The notes under the pieces were generated by a model that saw only the letters and a list, made by a program, of their open reading frames with translations, was not told the DNA's origin and did no database searches. 64,000 nt of DNA from Cellulosimicrobium cellulans. Its GTDB lineage: Bacteria; Actinomycetota; Actinomycetes; Actinomycetales; Cellulomonadaceae. The position numbers and the translations under genes are program-made. The stretch is from NCBI RefSeq assembly GCF_007679345.1, contig NZ_VEGH01000001.1:1-64000 (forward strand), given 5' to 3'. Positions 27,656 through 35,255 of the stretch are shown here, one piece after another (the stretch's first letter is position 1; each line of letters begins with the position of its first letter).

Positions 27656-28644
27656 CCGTCCTGGTGACCGGCGCGTCCGGCCTGCTCGGCGGCGCGGTGG
27701 CCCGCGTGCTCGCGGGGCGCGGGGACGACGTCTGCACGCTGCAGCGCCGCCCGTCCGGGGTGCCCGGCGTCCAGGACGTCGCGGGCTCCGTGACCGACCC
27801 CGCCGCCGTCGCCGCGGCGCTCGACGGCGTCGACGCGGTCGTGCACCTCGCGGCGCGGGTCTCGCTCGCCGGGCCGCGCGAGGAGTTCGACGCGGTCAAC
27901 ATCGGCGGCACCACCACCCTGCTCGACGCCGCCGAGCGCGCCGGGGTCCGGCAGTTCGTCCAGGTGTCGTCGCCGTCGGTCGCGCACGGCGGCTCGTCGC
28001 TCGTCGGCGTCGGCGCCGAACCCGCGGACCCCGCCCACGCCCGCGGCGACTACGCGCGCACGAAGGCGGCGGCCGAGCTGCTGGCGCTCGACCGCGACCG
28101 CGGCGGCGAGGGCGGGATGGCCGTCGTGGCCGTGCGCCCGCACCTCGTCTGGGGCCCGGGCGACACCCAGCTCGTCGAGCGGGTCCTCGACCGTGCGGCC
28201 CGCGGCCGGCTGCCGCTGCTCGACCAGGGCGCCGCGCTCATCGACACCACCTACGTCGACAACGCGGCCGACGGCATCGTCGCGGCGCTCGACCGGGCGG
28301 GCGCGCCCGAGGTCCACGGGAACGCCTACGTCCTCACCAACGGCGAGCCCCGGACCGTCGCCGACCTGCTCGCCGGCATCTGCCGCGCGGGCGGCGTCCG
28401 GCCGCCGACCTGGCGGGTCCCCGCGGGCCTCGCGCGGGCCGCGGGCGGCGTCGTGGAGGCCGCGTGGCGGCTGCGCCCCGGCACGGACGAGCCGCCGATG
28501 ACGCGGTTCCTCGCCGAGCAGCTGTCGACGGCGCACTGGTTCGACCAGCGCGCGACCCGGGCCGACCTGCGGTGGACGCCGGCGGTGAGCCTGGACGAGG
28601 GGTTCGCGCGGCTGGCGGCGCACTACGGCGGCGCGCGGGGCTGA
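27652..28644 (+). CDS. oleD: OleD 2-alkyl-3-ketoalkanoic acid reductase
   Basis: The 330-residue extended SDR protein has the NAD(P)-binding loop VTGASGLLGGAVARVL at the N-terminus, VHLAARVSLAG, and the catalytic Ser region VQVSSPSVAHGG with YARTK (Tyr-x3-Lys). The sequence and operon position identify it as OleD, the NADPH-dependent reductase that converts the OleA product to the 2-alkyl-3-hydroxy acid used by OleC. GTG start overlaps the oleBC stop. It closes the three-gene operon; a tandem repeat and palindrome follow. Confidence 0.94.
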   Translation: MTVLVTGASGLLGGAVARVLAGRGDDVCTLQRRPSGVPGVQDVAGSVTDPAAVAAALDGVDAVVHLAARVSLAGPREEFDAVNIGGTTTLLDAAERAGVRQFVQVSSPSVAHGGSSLVGVGAEPADPAHARGDYARTKAAAELLALDRDRGGEGGMAVVAVRPHLVWGPGDTQLVERVLDRAARGRLPLLDQGAALIDTTYVDNAADGIVAALDRAGAPEVHGNAYVLTNGEPRTVADLLAGICRAGGVRPPTWRVPAGLARAAGGVVEAAWRLRPGTDEPPMTRFLAEQLSTAHWFDQRATRADLRWTPAVSLDEGFARLAAHYGGARG

Positions 28645-28680
28645 CCCGCCACCCGCCGACCTCCCGCGGCCCCGCGCCGC

Positions 28681-28744
28681 GCGACCCCGCGACCCCGCGC
28701 CCCCGCGACCCCCCGACCCCACGGCCCCGCGACCCGCCGAGCCC
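28681..28744. repeat. Eight tandem copies of an 8-base repeat
   Basis: The unit GCGACCCC repeats eight times with exact 8-base period and one or two changes per unit. It fills most of the gap after oleD and could not maintain any reading frame, so it is non-coding. Confidence 0.8.
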
Positions 28745-28799
28745 GCAGGAGCTGCGGGGTTCCGGACGCTCGAACCCCGCGCCTGCTGCAGGGTCGGCG
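28742..28799. repeat. Intergenic palindromic repeat, copy 2
   Basis: Left arm 28742-28762 (GCAGGAGCTGCGGGGTTC) pairs with right arm 28772-28793 (GAACCCCGCGCCTGCTGC). The loop and following GTCGGCG tail match copy 1 at 11936-11993. It stands between the converging oleD and 28840 genes and may act as their terminator. Confidence 0.6.
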
Positions 28800-28839
28800 T
28801 CGTCCGGGGGTGGGGAGACGGCGGCGCGGGGTCCGTGGG

Positions 28840-29139
28840 TCAGCGCAGCGGGTCGACCGGGATCCAGCGGGGCCCGGAGCGTCGCGCGACGTCGACCCGC
28901 CGCACCTCCGCCAGCTCCCGCGCCCGGTGCGTCACGCGCCGCCCGATGCGCGCGGCGCCGTCGTCGTCCCCTGCGAGGTACCGCACGACCAGCCGCGCCT
29001 CCCCCGCGACGACCGCGACGTCCTGCGCCTCGACCTTCGTCAGCGCACGGGCGGCGTCCGCCGCGGCGGGCAGCAGGGCGGCGGGGTCGACGCCGGGGTG
29101 CAGCAGCCCGACGCCCAGGGTCACGCGGTACGACGGCAC
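28840..29139 (-). CDS. Hypothetical protein, 99 residues
   Basis: The frame begins at GTG 29139 with VPSYRVTLGVGLLHPGVDPA and ends RRSGPRWIPVDPLR. It appears to be a small alpha/beta (ferredoxin-like) protein: strand, helix (LLPAAADAARALT), strand (AQDVAVVAGEARLVVRYLA), helix, strand. No family is recognised. A TACGCT -10 box at 29147-29152 ends seven bases before the GTG, which supports this start over the much longer open frame upstream and implies a leaderless mRNA. Confidence 0.65.
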   Translation of the reverse strand: MPSYRVTLGVGLLHPGVDPAALLPAAADAARALTKVEAQDVAVVAGEARLVVRYLAGDDDGAARIGRRVTHRARELAEVRRVDVARRSGPRWIPVDPLR

Positions 29140-29234
29140 GGCCGCGAGCGTACCGGCGGACACCGCGACGCCGGACCACGCCTCCCGCCGGGCCGACGCA
29201 CCGGACGCCCGACACCCGCGCCCGCCCGGGCGCC

Positions 29235-29624
29235 TCACATCGTGACCGACCCGTCCTCCCCGATCGGCCACTCCGGGTTGTGCGCGACCTCCCACACGTA
29301 CCCCTCGGGGTCGGCGAACGCCCCGGAGGTCCCGCCCCACTCCGCGAGGGCCGCCGGCCGCACGACGGACCCGCCCGCCGCCGCGGCGGCGTCGAGCACC
29401 GGGGCGACCTCCTCCGGCGCCCGCACGTCGTACGCGAGCTCGAGCCCCGGCGCCCCGCGCCCCTCGACGCCGGTCCACAGCGCGAGCACCAGCCCGGCGG
29501 CCTGGAAGAACGCCACCTCCCGGTCGGGCCGGCGTGGCGCGGGCCACTCCACCGCCTCGTCGAACGCGCACGCCCGGTCGAGGTCGGTGACGCCGAGCGT
29601 CACCACGCTGATCCGCGGCTCCAT
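29235..29624 (-). CDS. VOC (glyoxalase/bleomycin resistance-like) family protein
   Basis: The 129-residue protein has one vicinal-oxygen-chelate domain: ISVVTLGVTDLDRACAFDEA at the N-terminus, LVLALWTGVEG, and the C-terminal strand SGAFADPEGYVWEVAHNP with the metal-site Glu. Members range from glyoxalases to antibiotic-binding proteins, so the substrate is open. ATG 29624 was chosen over upstream codons because homology starts at EPRIS. Confidence 0.88.
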   Translation of the reverse strand: MEPRISVVTLGVTDLDRACAFDEAVEWPAPRRPDREVAFFQAAGLVLALWTGVEGRGAPGLELAYDVRAPEEVAPVLDAAAAAGGSVVRPAALAEWGGTSGAFADPEGYVWEVAHNPEWPIGEDGSVTM

Positions 29625-29704
29625 GCCCCCTCGTCCACCGCGCCTCCCCGACATCCCCACGCGATCGGGGGGACAGCCCCCGGGTGCTCCCGCGCCGGGT
29701 CACG

Positions 29705-29739
29705 TAGCGTGGACGCATCCGAACGACGAGCGTCCGCGC
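29705..29739 (+). promoter_or_regulatory. Desaturase promoter with leader hairpin
   Basis: TAGCGT at 29705-29710 reads as the -10 box. Just after it GCGTGGACGC (29707-29716) and GCGTCCGCGC (29730-29739) form a ten-base inverted repeat with one mismatch, placing a stem at the very 5' end of a leader of about 75 bases before the GTG at 29791. Confidence 0.4.
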
Positions 29740-29790
29740 TCACGCCCGCGGCTGGGAAGTCGACCACCCCCCACCTTCGGAGCGCGCTTC

Positions 29791-30882
29791 GTGACACCCG
29801 CCGCACCCGCCGCCGCACCGGCGGCCCCCGCCCGGCCGAACCAGACCGCGACGACCGGCTCCTACCAGGAGCTGTCCCGCCAGATCCGCGACGCGGGTCT
29901 GCTGAACCGCACGCCGGGCTTCTACGTCCTGCTGCTGATCGGCCTGGGCATCGCCCTGGCGGCGCTCGTCGCGGGCTCGGTGCTGCTGGGCCGGTCGTGG
30001 TTCCAGCTGCTGATCGCGGGCGGCCTCGGGATCGTGCTGACGCAGTTCGCGTTCGTCGCGCACGAGGCGTCGCACCGGCAGGTGCTGGCGTCGGGGCCGG
30101 CGAACGACCGGCTGGGACGGCTCCTGGCGAACGGCGTGGTCGGCATCAGCCACTCGTGGTGGATGACCAAGCACTCGCGGCACCACGCCAACCCGAACCA
30201 CGTCGGCAAGGACCCGGACATCGCGCCGGACACGATCGTGTTCCTGCACTCCGACGCCGCGAAGCAGAGCCGGGTGATGGCCGCGCTCACCCGCGTGCAG
30301 GGCTGGGCGTTCTTCCCGCTGCTGACGCTGGAGGGCCTGAACCTGCACGTGACGGCGTTCCGCAGCCTGCTGGCGCAGGAGCGGTCCCGTGCCCGCACGC
30401 TGGAGCTGACCATGCTCGTCGTGCGGCTCAGCGTCTACACCGCCGCGGTGCTGTGGTTCCTGGGCCCGGCGATCGGGTTCGCCTTCCTCGGCGTGCAGCT
30501 CGCGGTCTTCGGGGTGTACATGGGCGCGTCGTTCGCCCCGAACCACAAGGGCATGGCGATGATCCCGGAGGGCAGCCGGCTGGACTTCCTGTCCAAGCAG
30601 GTGCTGACGTCCCGGAACATCACCGGCGGGCACGCGATGAGCACCCTGATGGGCGGGCTCAACTACCAGGTGGAGCACCACCTGTTCCCGAGCATGCCGC
30701 GCCCGCACCTGGCCCGGGCCCGCCTCCTGGTGCGGGAGCACTGCCTGCGCAACGGCGTGCCGTACACGGAGACCACGCTGCTGCGCTCGTACGCCATCGT
30801 GGTGCGGTACCTGAACGACGTGGGCCTCGCCGCCCGCAACCCGTTCGACTGCCCGATGGTGCAGCGCTTCCGCCAGGTCTGA
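29791..30882 (+). CDS. Membrane fatty acid desaturase (acyl-CoA desaturase)
   Basis: The 363-residue protein inserts a double bond into acyl chains at the membrane with a diiron site. Three His boxes are intact: HEASH (91-95), HSRHH (128-132) and EHHLFPS in the C-terminal part. Hydrophobic segments lie at about 44-66, 72-95 and 200-245. It belongs to the type-2 desaturase family near mycobacterial DesA3, and lacks a fused cytochrome b5. The 20-residue Ala/Pro start is not conserved. A strong terminator and the convergent cold-shock gene follow, which fits a role in membrane fluidity. Confidence 0.92.
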   Translation: MTPAAPAAAPAAPARPNQTATTGSYQELSRQIRDAGLLNRTPGFYVLLLIGLGIALAALVAGSVLLGRSWFQLLIAGGLGIVLTQFAFVAHEASHRQVLASGPANDRLGRLLANGVVGISHSWWMTKHSRHHANPNHVGKDPDIAPDTIVFLHSDAAKQSRVMAALTRVQGWAFFPLLTLEGLNLHVTAFRSLLAQERSRARTLELTMLVVRLSVYTAAVLWFLGPAIGFAFLGVQLAVFGVYMGASFAPNHKGMAMIPEGSRLDFLSKQVLTSRNITGGHAMSTLMGGLNYQVEHHLFPSMPRPHLARARLLVREHCLRNGVPYTETTLLRSYAIVVRYLNDVGLAARNPFDCPMVQRFRQV

Positions 30883-30889
30883 GACAGCA

Positions 30890-30927
30890 GAACGCCGGCC
30901 GTCCCCCGAGGGGGGCGGCCGGCGTTC
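30890..30927. terminator. Bidirectional terminator between desaturase and cspA
   Basis: Arms GAACGCCGGCCGTCCCCC and GGGGGGCGGCCGGCGTTC surround a GAG-type loop, giving an 18-base stem with little mismatch, between two converging genes. Confidence 0.87.
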
Positions 30928-30937
30928 GCGCGTCAGC

Positions 30938-31141
30938 TCAGAGCGGGCGGATGTTCGCCGCCTGCGGGCCCTTCGGGCCCTCGGTGACGTCGAACTCGAC
31001 CTGCTGGTTCTCCTCGAGGGAGCGGTAGCCGGAGGAGGCGATCGCGCTGTAGTGCGCGAACACGTCCGGGCCGCCCTCGGTGGGGGCGATGAAGCCGAAG
31101 CCCTTCTCGGCGTTGAACCACTTCACGGTGCCGGTGGTCAT
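30938..31141 (-). CDS. cspA: Cold-shock protein, CspA family
   Basis: The 67-residue protein is a single cold-shock domain. RNP1 GFGFIAP and RNP2 VFAHYSAI are intact, preceded by [12 protein letters not shown] and ending [14 protein letters not shown]. It binds single-stranded nucleic acid and acts as an RNA chaperone. The ATG at 31141 has GAGAGAAGA upstream. Remarkably the frame stays open for a further 120 codons upstream (see next entry), so an N-terminally extended form cannot be excluded. Confidence 0.93.
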   Translation of the reverse strand: MTTGTVKWFNAEKGFGFIAPTEGGPDVFAHYSAIASSGYRSLEENQQVEFDVTEGPKGPQAANIRPL

Positions 31142-31501
31142 GATGTCTTCTCTCGTTCGAGGACCGGAACCGCGGACGCGGATCCTGGTGCCGCGCCACG
31201 ACGGGCGCGGACGGTGGTGGGTGCGCACGCGGCAGGCGGGCGCGGCGGGACGGCGACGGGCCGCGGCGAGCGCGGCGACGGCCTGGTCCCAGGTCGGGGT
31301 CACGGCCACGGGACGCGACAGGTGGTCGCTCACGTGGTGGCCGTCGACGTCGCGGGCGATGAGCCCGGCGTACTCGCCGCCGGCGGTGGCGGCCCAGAGG
31401 TTCTCGTCCGCCTGGCGCCACTGGACGGGCGCGGTGTCGGCGGGGCTGGTGGTGGTGCGGGTACTGAGGGTGATGATCTGACGACTGCTCTCACTCCGCA
31501 C
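31142..31501 (-). CDS. In-frame upstream reading region of cspA (possible separate or extended product)
   Basis: From GTG 31501 the frame runs without a stop straight into the cspA ATG. The middle part looks genuinely coding: [33 protein letters not shown] and [20 protein letters not shown] resemble a small Trp-containing beta-strand domain followed by a helix. The last 45 codons ([20 protein letters not shown] and on) are basic and less protein-like, and overlap where the cspA leader should be. It may be an N-terminal domain of a longer Csp, or a leader ORF with chance read-through. Confidence 0.35.
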
Positions 31502-31560
31502 GACGTCGGCGGAGGGTGGGGGCGACGACCCCCGAGGGAGCCGTCCGGACTGCTGCAAGA

Positions 31561-31588
31561 GACCCGGGATCCACGAGGAATCCCGGGC
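31561..31588 (-). terminator. Terminator of the tRNA-Thr gene
   Basis: On the minus strand AGGCCCGGGATTCCTCGTGGATCCCGGGTC forms a stem of about ten base pairs, followed by CTCTTG, 11 bases after the tRNA. Confidence 0.7.
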
Positions 31589-31598
31589 CTCCAGCGTG

Positions 31599-31671
31599 AG
31601 CCGCCTAAGAGAATCGAACTCTTGACCTTCTCATTACGAGTGAGACGCTCTGCCGACTGAGCTAAGGCGGC
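31599..31671 (-). tRNA. tRNA-Thr, anticodon CGT
   Basis: A full cloverleaf can be folded on the minus strand. The acceptor GCCGCCT pairs with AGGCGGC, and the D arm is GCTCAGTCGGCAGAGC. The anticodon stem TCTCA/TGAGA encloses loop CTCGTAA with anticodon CGT (reads ACG, Thr). The T arm AAGAG-TTCGAAT-CTCTT is followed by discriminator T. The 3' CCA is not encoded. A promoter with TTGGAG (31729-31734) and TACAGT (31705-31710) separated by 18 bases lies upstream. Confidence 0.95.
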
Positions 31672-31704
31672 GCGCGCCCACCGATCCGGCGGACGAGCAC
31701 GGAC

Positions 31705-31734
31705 ACTGTACCTGGCGGACGGCGGGTCCTCCAA
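31705..31734 (-). promoter_or_regulatory. Promoter of tRNA-Thr
   Basis: On the minus strand -35 TTGGAG and -10 TACAGT are separated by 18 bases. The predicted start is about 27 bases before the mature tRNA. Confidence 0.6.
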
Positions 31735-31752
31735 AGCGAGCGCCGCGAGGGC

Positions 31753-33306
31753 TCAGCAGCGGGTCCCGTCGGCGGGCACCGTGCCGTCCACCAGGTAGGC
31801 GTCGACGGCGTCCGCGATGCAGGCGTTGGACCGGCCGTAGGCGGTGTGGCCCTCGCCCTCGTAGGTCAGCAGGTGGCCGGAGTCGAGGGTCTCGGCGAGG
31901 CTCTCCGCCCAGGCGTACGGGGTGGCCGGGTCGTTGGTGGTGCCGACGACGACGATCGGCGCCGCACCGGCGGCGGAGTAGTCGTCCAGGCCGCCGGCCT
32001 CGGGCACCGGCCACTGGTCGCAGATCACGCCGCCGTAGCCGAAGAAGTACCCGACGGTCGGCGCGACCTCCTCGATGGCGGCCGCCTGGGCGCGCATCTC
32101 GGCGACGTCGGTGGTGCCGCGGTCGTCGGCGCAGCCGATCGCCCAGAACGCGGCCGTGGAGTTGGACGAGTAGGTGCCGTCGGCGTTGCGGTCGTAGTAC
32201 AGGTCCGCCAGCTGGAGCAGGATCGAGCCGTCGCCGGACAGCGCGGCGTCGAGGCCCATCGTCAGGTAGCTCCAGGACCCCTCGTCGTACAGGGGCAGCG
32301 CGATGCCGCTGAACGCGAGCGTGCCGGTGAGCGGCCGCGGGGTGCCGGTCGGCAGCGGGGACTTGCGTGCCCGGTCGAGCACCGACCGCACCTGCGCGAG
32401 CCCGTCGTCGACCGAGCCGGTCAGCGGGCAGTCGGCGCCCGCCTGGCAGTCCGCCACGTAGGCGCGCAGGGCGTTCTCGAAGCCCTCCGCCTGGCCCTCG
32501 GACAGCTCCTGGGAGGTCAGGGTGGGGTCGAGCGCCCCGTCGAGCACCAGGCGCCCCACCTGCTGCGGGAACAGCGCGGCGTAGGTCGCGCCGAGCTGGG
32601 TGCCGTAGGAGTAGCCGACGTACGTCAGGGTGTCGTCGCCGAGGACGGCCCGCAGGACGTCCATGTCCTTGGCGGCGGACACCGTGTCCACGTGACCGAG
32701 GAGCGGGCCGGTGTTCTGCAGGCAGGCCGCGCCGAACGCGCCGTACGCGTCCTCGGCCGCCTGGATGCCCTCGTCGGTGGTGAAGTCGAAGTCGGTGGAG
32801 ACGATCTCGTCCATCTCCGGGCCGTCGACGCAGGTCACCGGGGTGGAGGCGGCGACGCCCCGGGGGTCGAAGCCGACGAGGTCGTAGCGGTCCACCACCT
32901 CGTCGCCGAACCGCGGGATCGCGATGGAGGACAGCGCGTCGATGCCGGAGGAGCCCGGGCCGCCCGGGTTCACCAGGAGCGAGCCGAGCCGGTCGCCCGC
33001 GGCCCGGTGCCGGCTGACCGCGATCTCGATGGTCTCGCCGTCCGGGTCGGCGTAGTCGAGCGGGACCACGAGGGTCGCGCACTCCAGGTCGCCGCACGCC
33101 TGCCAGTCGAGCTCCTGGGCGTAGATCGCGTCGAGGCCCCGGACGTCGGCGGCGGTCGGGGCGGTGGTCACCTCGGTCTGCTCGCGCGGCGCGGTGCAGC
33201 CCGCCAGGGCGAGCACGGCGACGGCGACCAGGGCGGCGGCGCGGGCGGGCCCGCGGCGGCGGGTCGCGGGCACAGGTCGGCTGAGGGCTCTCGGCGCGGG
33301 AGTCAC
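31753..33306 (-). CDS. Secreted alpha/beta hydrolase, tripeptidyl-aminopeptidase type
   Basis: The 517-residue lipoprotein has a signal peptide ending LALAGC (Cys37). It has a large alpha/beta hydrolase with oxyanion segment LVNPGGPGSSGI, nucleophile TYVGYSYGTQLG, acid in TTNDPATPYAWA and His in YEGEGHTAYGRSN, the TAP C-terminal-like pattern. Relatives in Streptomyces (Tap, SlpD, SlpE) remove tripeptides or hydrolyse short peptides and esters outside the cell. GTG 33306 lies six bases after TACCGT (33313-33318), so the mRNA is probably leaderless. Confidence 0.9.
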   Translation of the reverse strand: MTPAPRALSRPVPATRRRGPARAAALVAVAVLALAGCTAPREQTEVTTAPTAADVRGLDAIYAQELDWQACGDLECATLVVPLDYADPDGETIEIAVSRHRAAGDRLGSLLVNPGGPGSSGIDALSSIAIPRFGDEVVDRYDLVGFDPRGVAASTPVTCVDGPEMDEIVSTDFDFTTDEGIQAAEDAYGAFGAACLQNTGPLLGHVDTVSAAKDMDVLRAVLGDDTLTYVGYSYGTQLGATYAALFPQQVGRLVLDGALDPTLTSQELSEGQAEGFENALRAYVADCQAGADCPLTGSVDDGLAQVRSVLDRARKSPLPTGTPRPLTGTLAFSGIALPLYDEGSWSYLTMGLDAALSGDGSILLQLADLYYDRNADGTYSSNSTAAFWAIGCADDRGTTDVAEMRAQAAAIEEVAPTVGYFFGYGGVICDQWPVPEAGGLDDYSAAGAAPIVVVGTTNDPATPYAWAESLAETLDSGHLLTYEGEGHTAYGRSNACIADAVDAYLVDGTVPADGTRC

Positions 33307-33352
33307 CCGACAACGGTAACGGCCCGCCCGCGGCACCCGGTGCGGCGCGGCC

Positions 33353-34489
33353 TCAGGCCTGCGGGCGCAAGGCGATGAGCATCGCCTCGACCGCCAGCAG
33401 GGGCGCGACGTTCCCCTCCAGCCGGGTGCGCGCCTCCCCCACCGCGCCCATCCGGCGCACGGTCTGCTCGGGGGTCGAGGACTCGGCGACCGAGCGGGCG
33501 GCCTCCTCGTGCTCGGCGTTCACCAGGTCCACGCCCGCCCCGAGCTGGAGCACGAGGACGTCCCGGTAGAACGAGAGCAGGTCGACCATCGCGCGGTCGA
33601 GCACGTCGCGCTGCGCGCGGGTGGCGCGGCGCTTCTGCTCGTCCTCGAGCTGCTTGACCTGCCCGCGGAGCGCCGGCGGGACCACCGTGAGCCCCTCGGC
33701 GCCGAGCGCGTGCAGCAGCGCCTGCCGCTCGGCGGCGTCCCGCTCCTCCGTCGCCGCCCTCGCGTCGGCCTGCGCGGTCTCGACCAGCTCCGCCGCGGCG
33801 AGCACCGCGTCGCCGACGCCGCGCAGCCGGGGCGCGATCCGCAGCACCGCGGACCGGCGCGCGCGGGCCTCGGGGTCCCGGGCCAGCCGGCGGGCGACGC
33901 CGACGTGCGACTGCGCCGCGCGCGCGGCGACGAGGGCGACGCCGGGGTCGATCCCGTCCCGGCGCACGAGCAGGTCGGCCACGGCCTCGACCGGCGGCAC
34001 CCGGAGCGCGACCGAGCGGCTCCGGGACCGCAGGGTGACGAGCACGTCCTGCGGGCTGGGCGCGCAGAGCAGCCACACGGTGCGCGGCGGCGGCTCCTCG
34101 ATGGCCTTGAGCAGCACGTTGCCGGAGGTCTCGTTGAGCCGGTCCGCGTCCTCGACCACGATGACCCGCCACCGGCCCTGGGACGGGGCCCGCTGGGCGA
34201 GCTCGACGAGCGGCCGGACGGTGTCGACGCGGATGACCACGCCCTCGGTCGACACGAAGGTGACGTCGGGGTGGGTCCCGGCCAGGACGGTCGCGCAGCC
34301 CGGGCTCCGCGGGTCCCCGGAGGGGTCCTGGAGCGCCGCGGCGAACGCGCGCGCGGCGTTGGACCGGCCGGAGCCGGGCGGCCCGGTGATCAGCCAGGCG
34401 TGGGTCATCCTCGACGGGTCGGCGACCGCCTCGCGCAGCACGGCGACGGCCGGCTCCTGCCCGACGACGTCGTCCCAGACGGTGCTCAT
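33353..34489 (-). CDS. holB: DNA polymerase III delta-prime subunit
   Basis: The 378-residue AAA+ clamp-loader subunit begins WDDVVGQEPAVAVLREAV. It has a P-loop-like GPPGSGRSN whose Lys is replaced by Arg, as is usual for the ATP-independent delta-prime. The SRC-equivalent segment RLNETSGNVLLKAIEEPPPR and a C-terminal helical collar follow. Zinc-binding Cys residues are largely missing (only one in SPGCATV). The ATG at 34489 overlaps the tmk stop (ATGA). Pairing with tmk is the standard actinobacterial arrangement. Confidence 0.94.
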   Translation of the reverse strand: MSTVWDDVVGQEPAVAVLREAVADPSRMTHAWLITGPPGSGRSNAARAFAAALQDPSGDPRSPGCATVLAGTHPDVTFVSTEGVVIRVDTVRPLVELAQRAPSQGRWRVIVVEDADRLNETSGNVLLKAIEEPPPRTVWLLCAPSPQDVLVTLRSRSRSVALRVPPVEAVADLLVRRDGIDPGVALVAARAAQSHVGVARRLARDPEARARRSAVLRIAPRLRGVGDAVLAAAELVETAQADARAATEERDAAERQALLHALGAEGLTVVPPALRGQVKQLEDEQKRRATRAQRDVLDRAMVDLLSFYRDVLVLQLGAGVDLVNAEHEEAARSVAESSTPEQTVRRMGAVGEARTRLEGNVAPLLAVEAMLIALRPQA

Positions 34490-35187
34490 CGCGCGCCGCC
34501 CGCGTCCGGCACCGCACCGGGCTCGACACCCAGCAGCGCCGCCACCCGCGCGCGCACGTCGGCCGCGATCTCCGCCACCGGCCGGGCGGCGTCCAGCACG
34601 AGCCAGCGCCCCGGGTCCGCGGCCGCACGGGCCAGGAAGGCCTCCCGCGTGCGGCGGTGGAAGTCGTCGCCCGCGCTCTCCAGGCGGTCCGGCTGGTCCG
34701 GGCGCGCGCGCAGCCGGCCGAGGCCCGCCGCGGGGTCGAGGTCGAGCAGCACGGTGAGCGCGGGCAGCAGCCCGCCGGTGGCCCACAGGGACAGGTCCTC
34801 GACCTCCTGCGCGCCGAGGTCGCGGCCGGTGCCCTGGTACGCCACGGACGAGTCGAGGTACCGGTCGGTCACGACGACCGAGCCCGCCGCGAGCGCCGGG
34901 CGCACCAGCGAGGCGACGTGGTGCGCCCGGTCGGCGGCGTACAGCAGCGCCTCGGTGCGCGCGTCGACGTGCTCGCCGTGCAGCACCTCGCGGCGCAGCA
35001 CCCGGCCCAGGTCGGTGCCGCCGGGCTCGCGGGTCAGCACGACGGTCAGGCCGAGCGCGACCAGCCACTCGCCGAGCAGGCGCGACTGGGTGGACTTCCC
35101 CGCGCCGTCCCCGCCCTCGAACGAGACGAACAGCCCGCCGGGCACGGTCGGGAGGGGCCGGGGCGCCGGCGGGTGGGGCTGCGTCAC
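34486..35187 (-). CDS. tmk: Thymidylate kinase
   Basis: The 233-residue kinase phosphorylates dTMP to dTDP. P-loop FEGGDGAGKSTQ (about 23-34), the DR[YH] motif TDRYLDSSVAYQG and the LID region with Arg residues are intact, and TREPGGTDLGR marks the dTMP site. GTG 35187 is seven bases after TACCCT (35195-35200), again suggesting leaderless transcription of the tmk-holB operon. Confidence 0.95.
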   Translation of the reverse strand: MTQPHPPAPRPLPTVPGGLFVSFEGGDGAGKSTQSRLLGEWLVALGLTVVLTREPGGTDLGRVLRREVLHGEHVDARTEALLYAADRAHHVASLVRPALAAGSVVVTDRYLDSSVAYQGTGRDLGAQEVEDLSLWATGGLLPALTVLLDLDPAAGLGRLRARPDQPDRLESAGDDFHRRTREAFLARAAADPGRWLVLDAARPVAEIAADVRARVAALLGVEPGAVPDAGGAR

Positions 35188-35255
35188 GCGCGCCAGGGTA
35201 TCCACCCCCGCCGACACCCCGGCGCACCGGGCGCCGGGGGCACGGGCGGGCCGGG

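Noticed and set aside
28681-28799. Repeat region as a CRISPR array
   Set aside because: Units are 8 bases with no spacers, and no cas genes occur in the window.
33353-34489. holB P-loop Arg in place of Lys as a defect
   Set aside because: The delta-prime subunit does not hydrolyse ATP in many bacteria, so a degenerate P-loop is normal.
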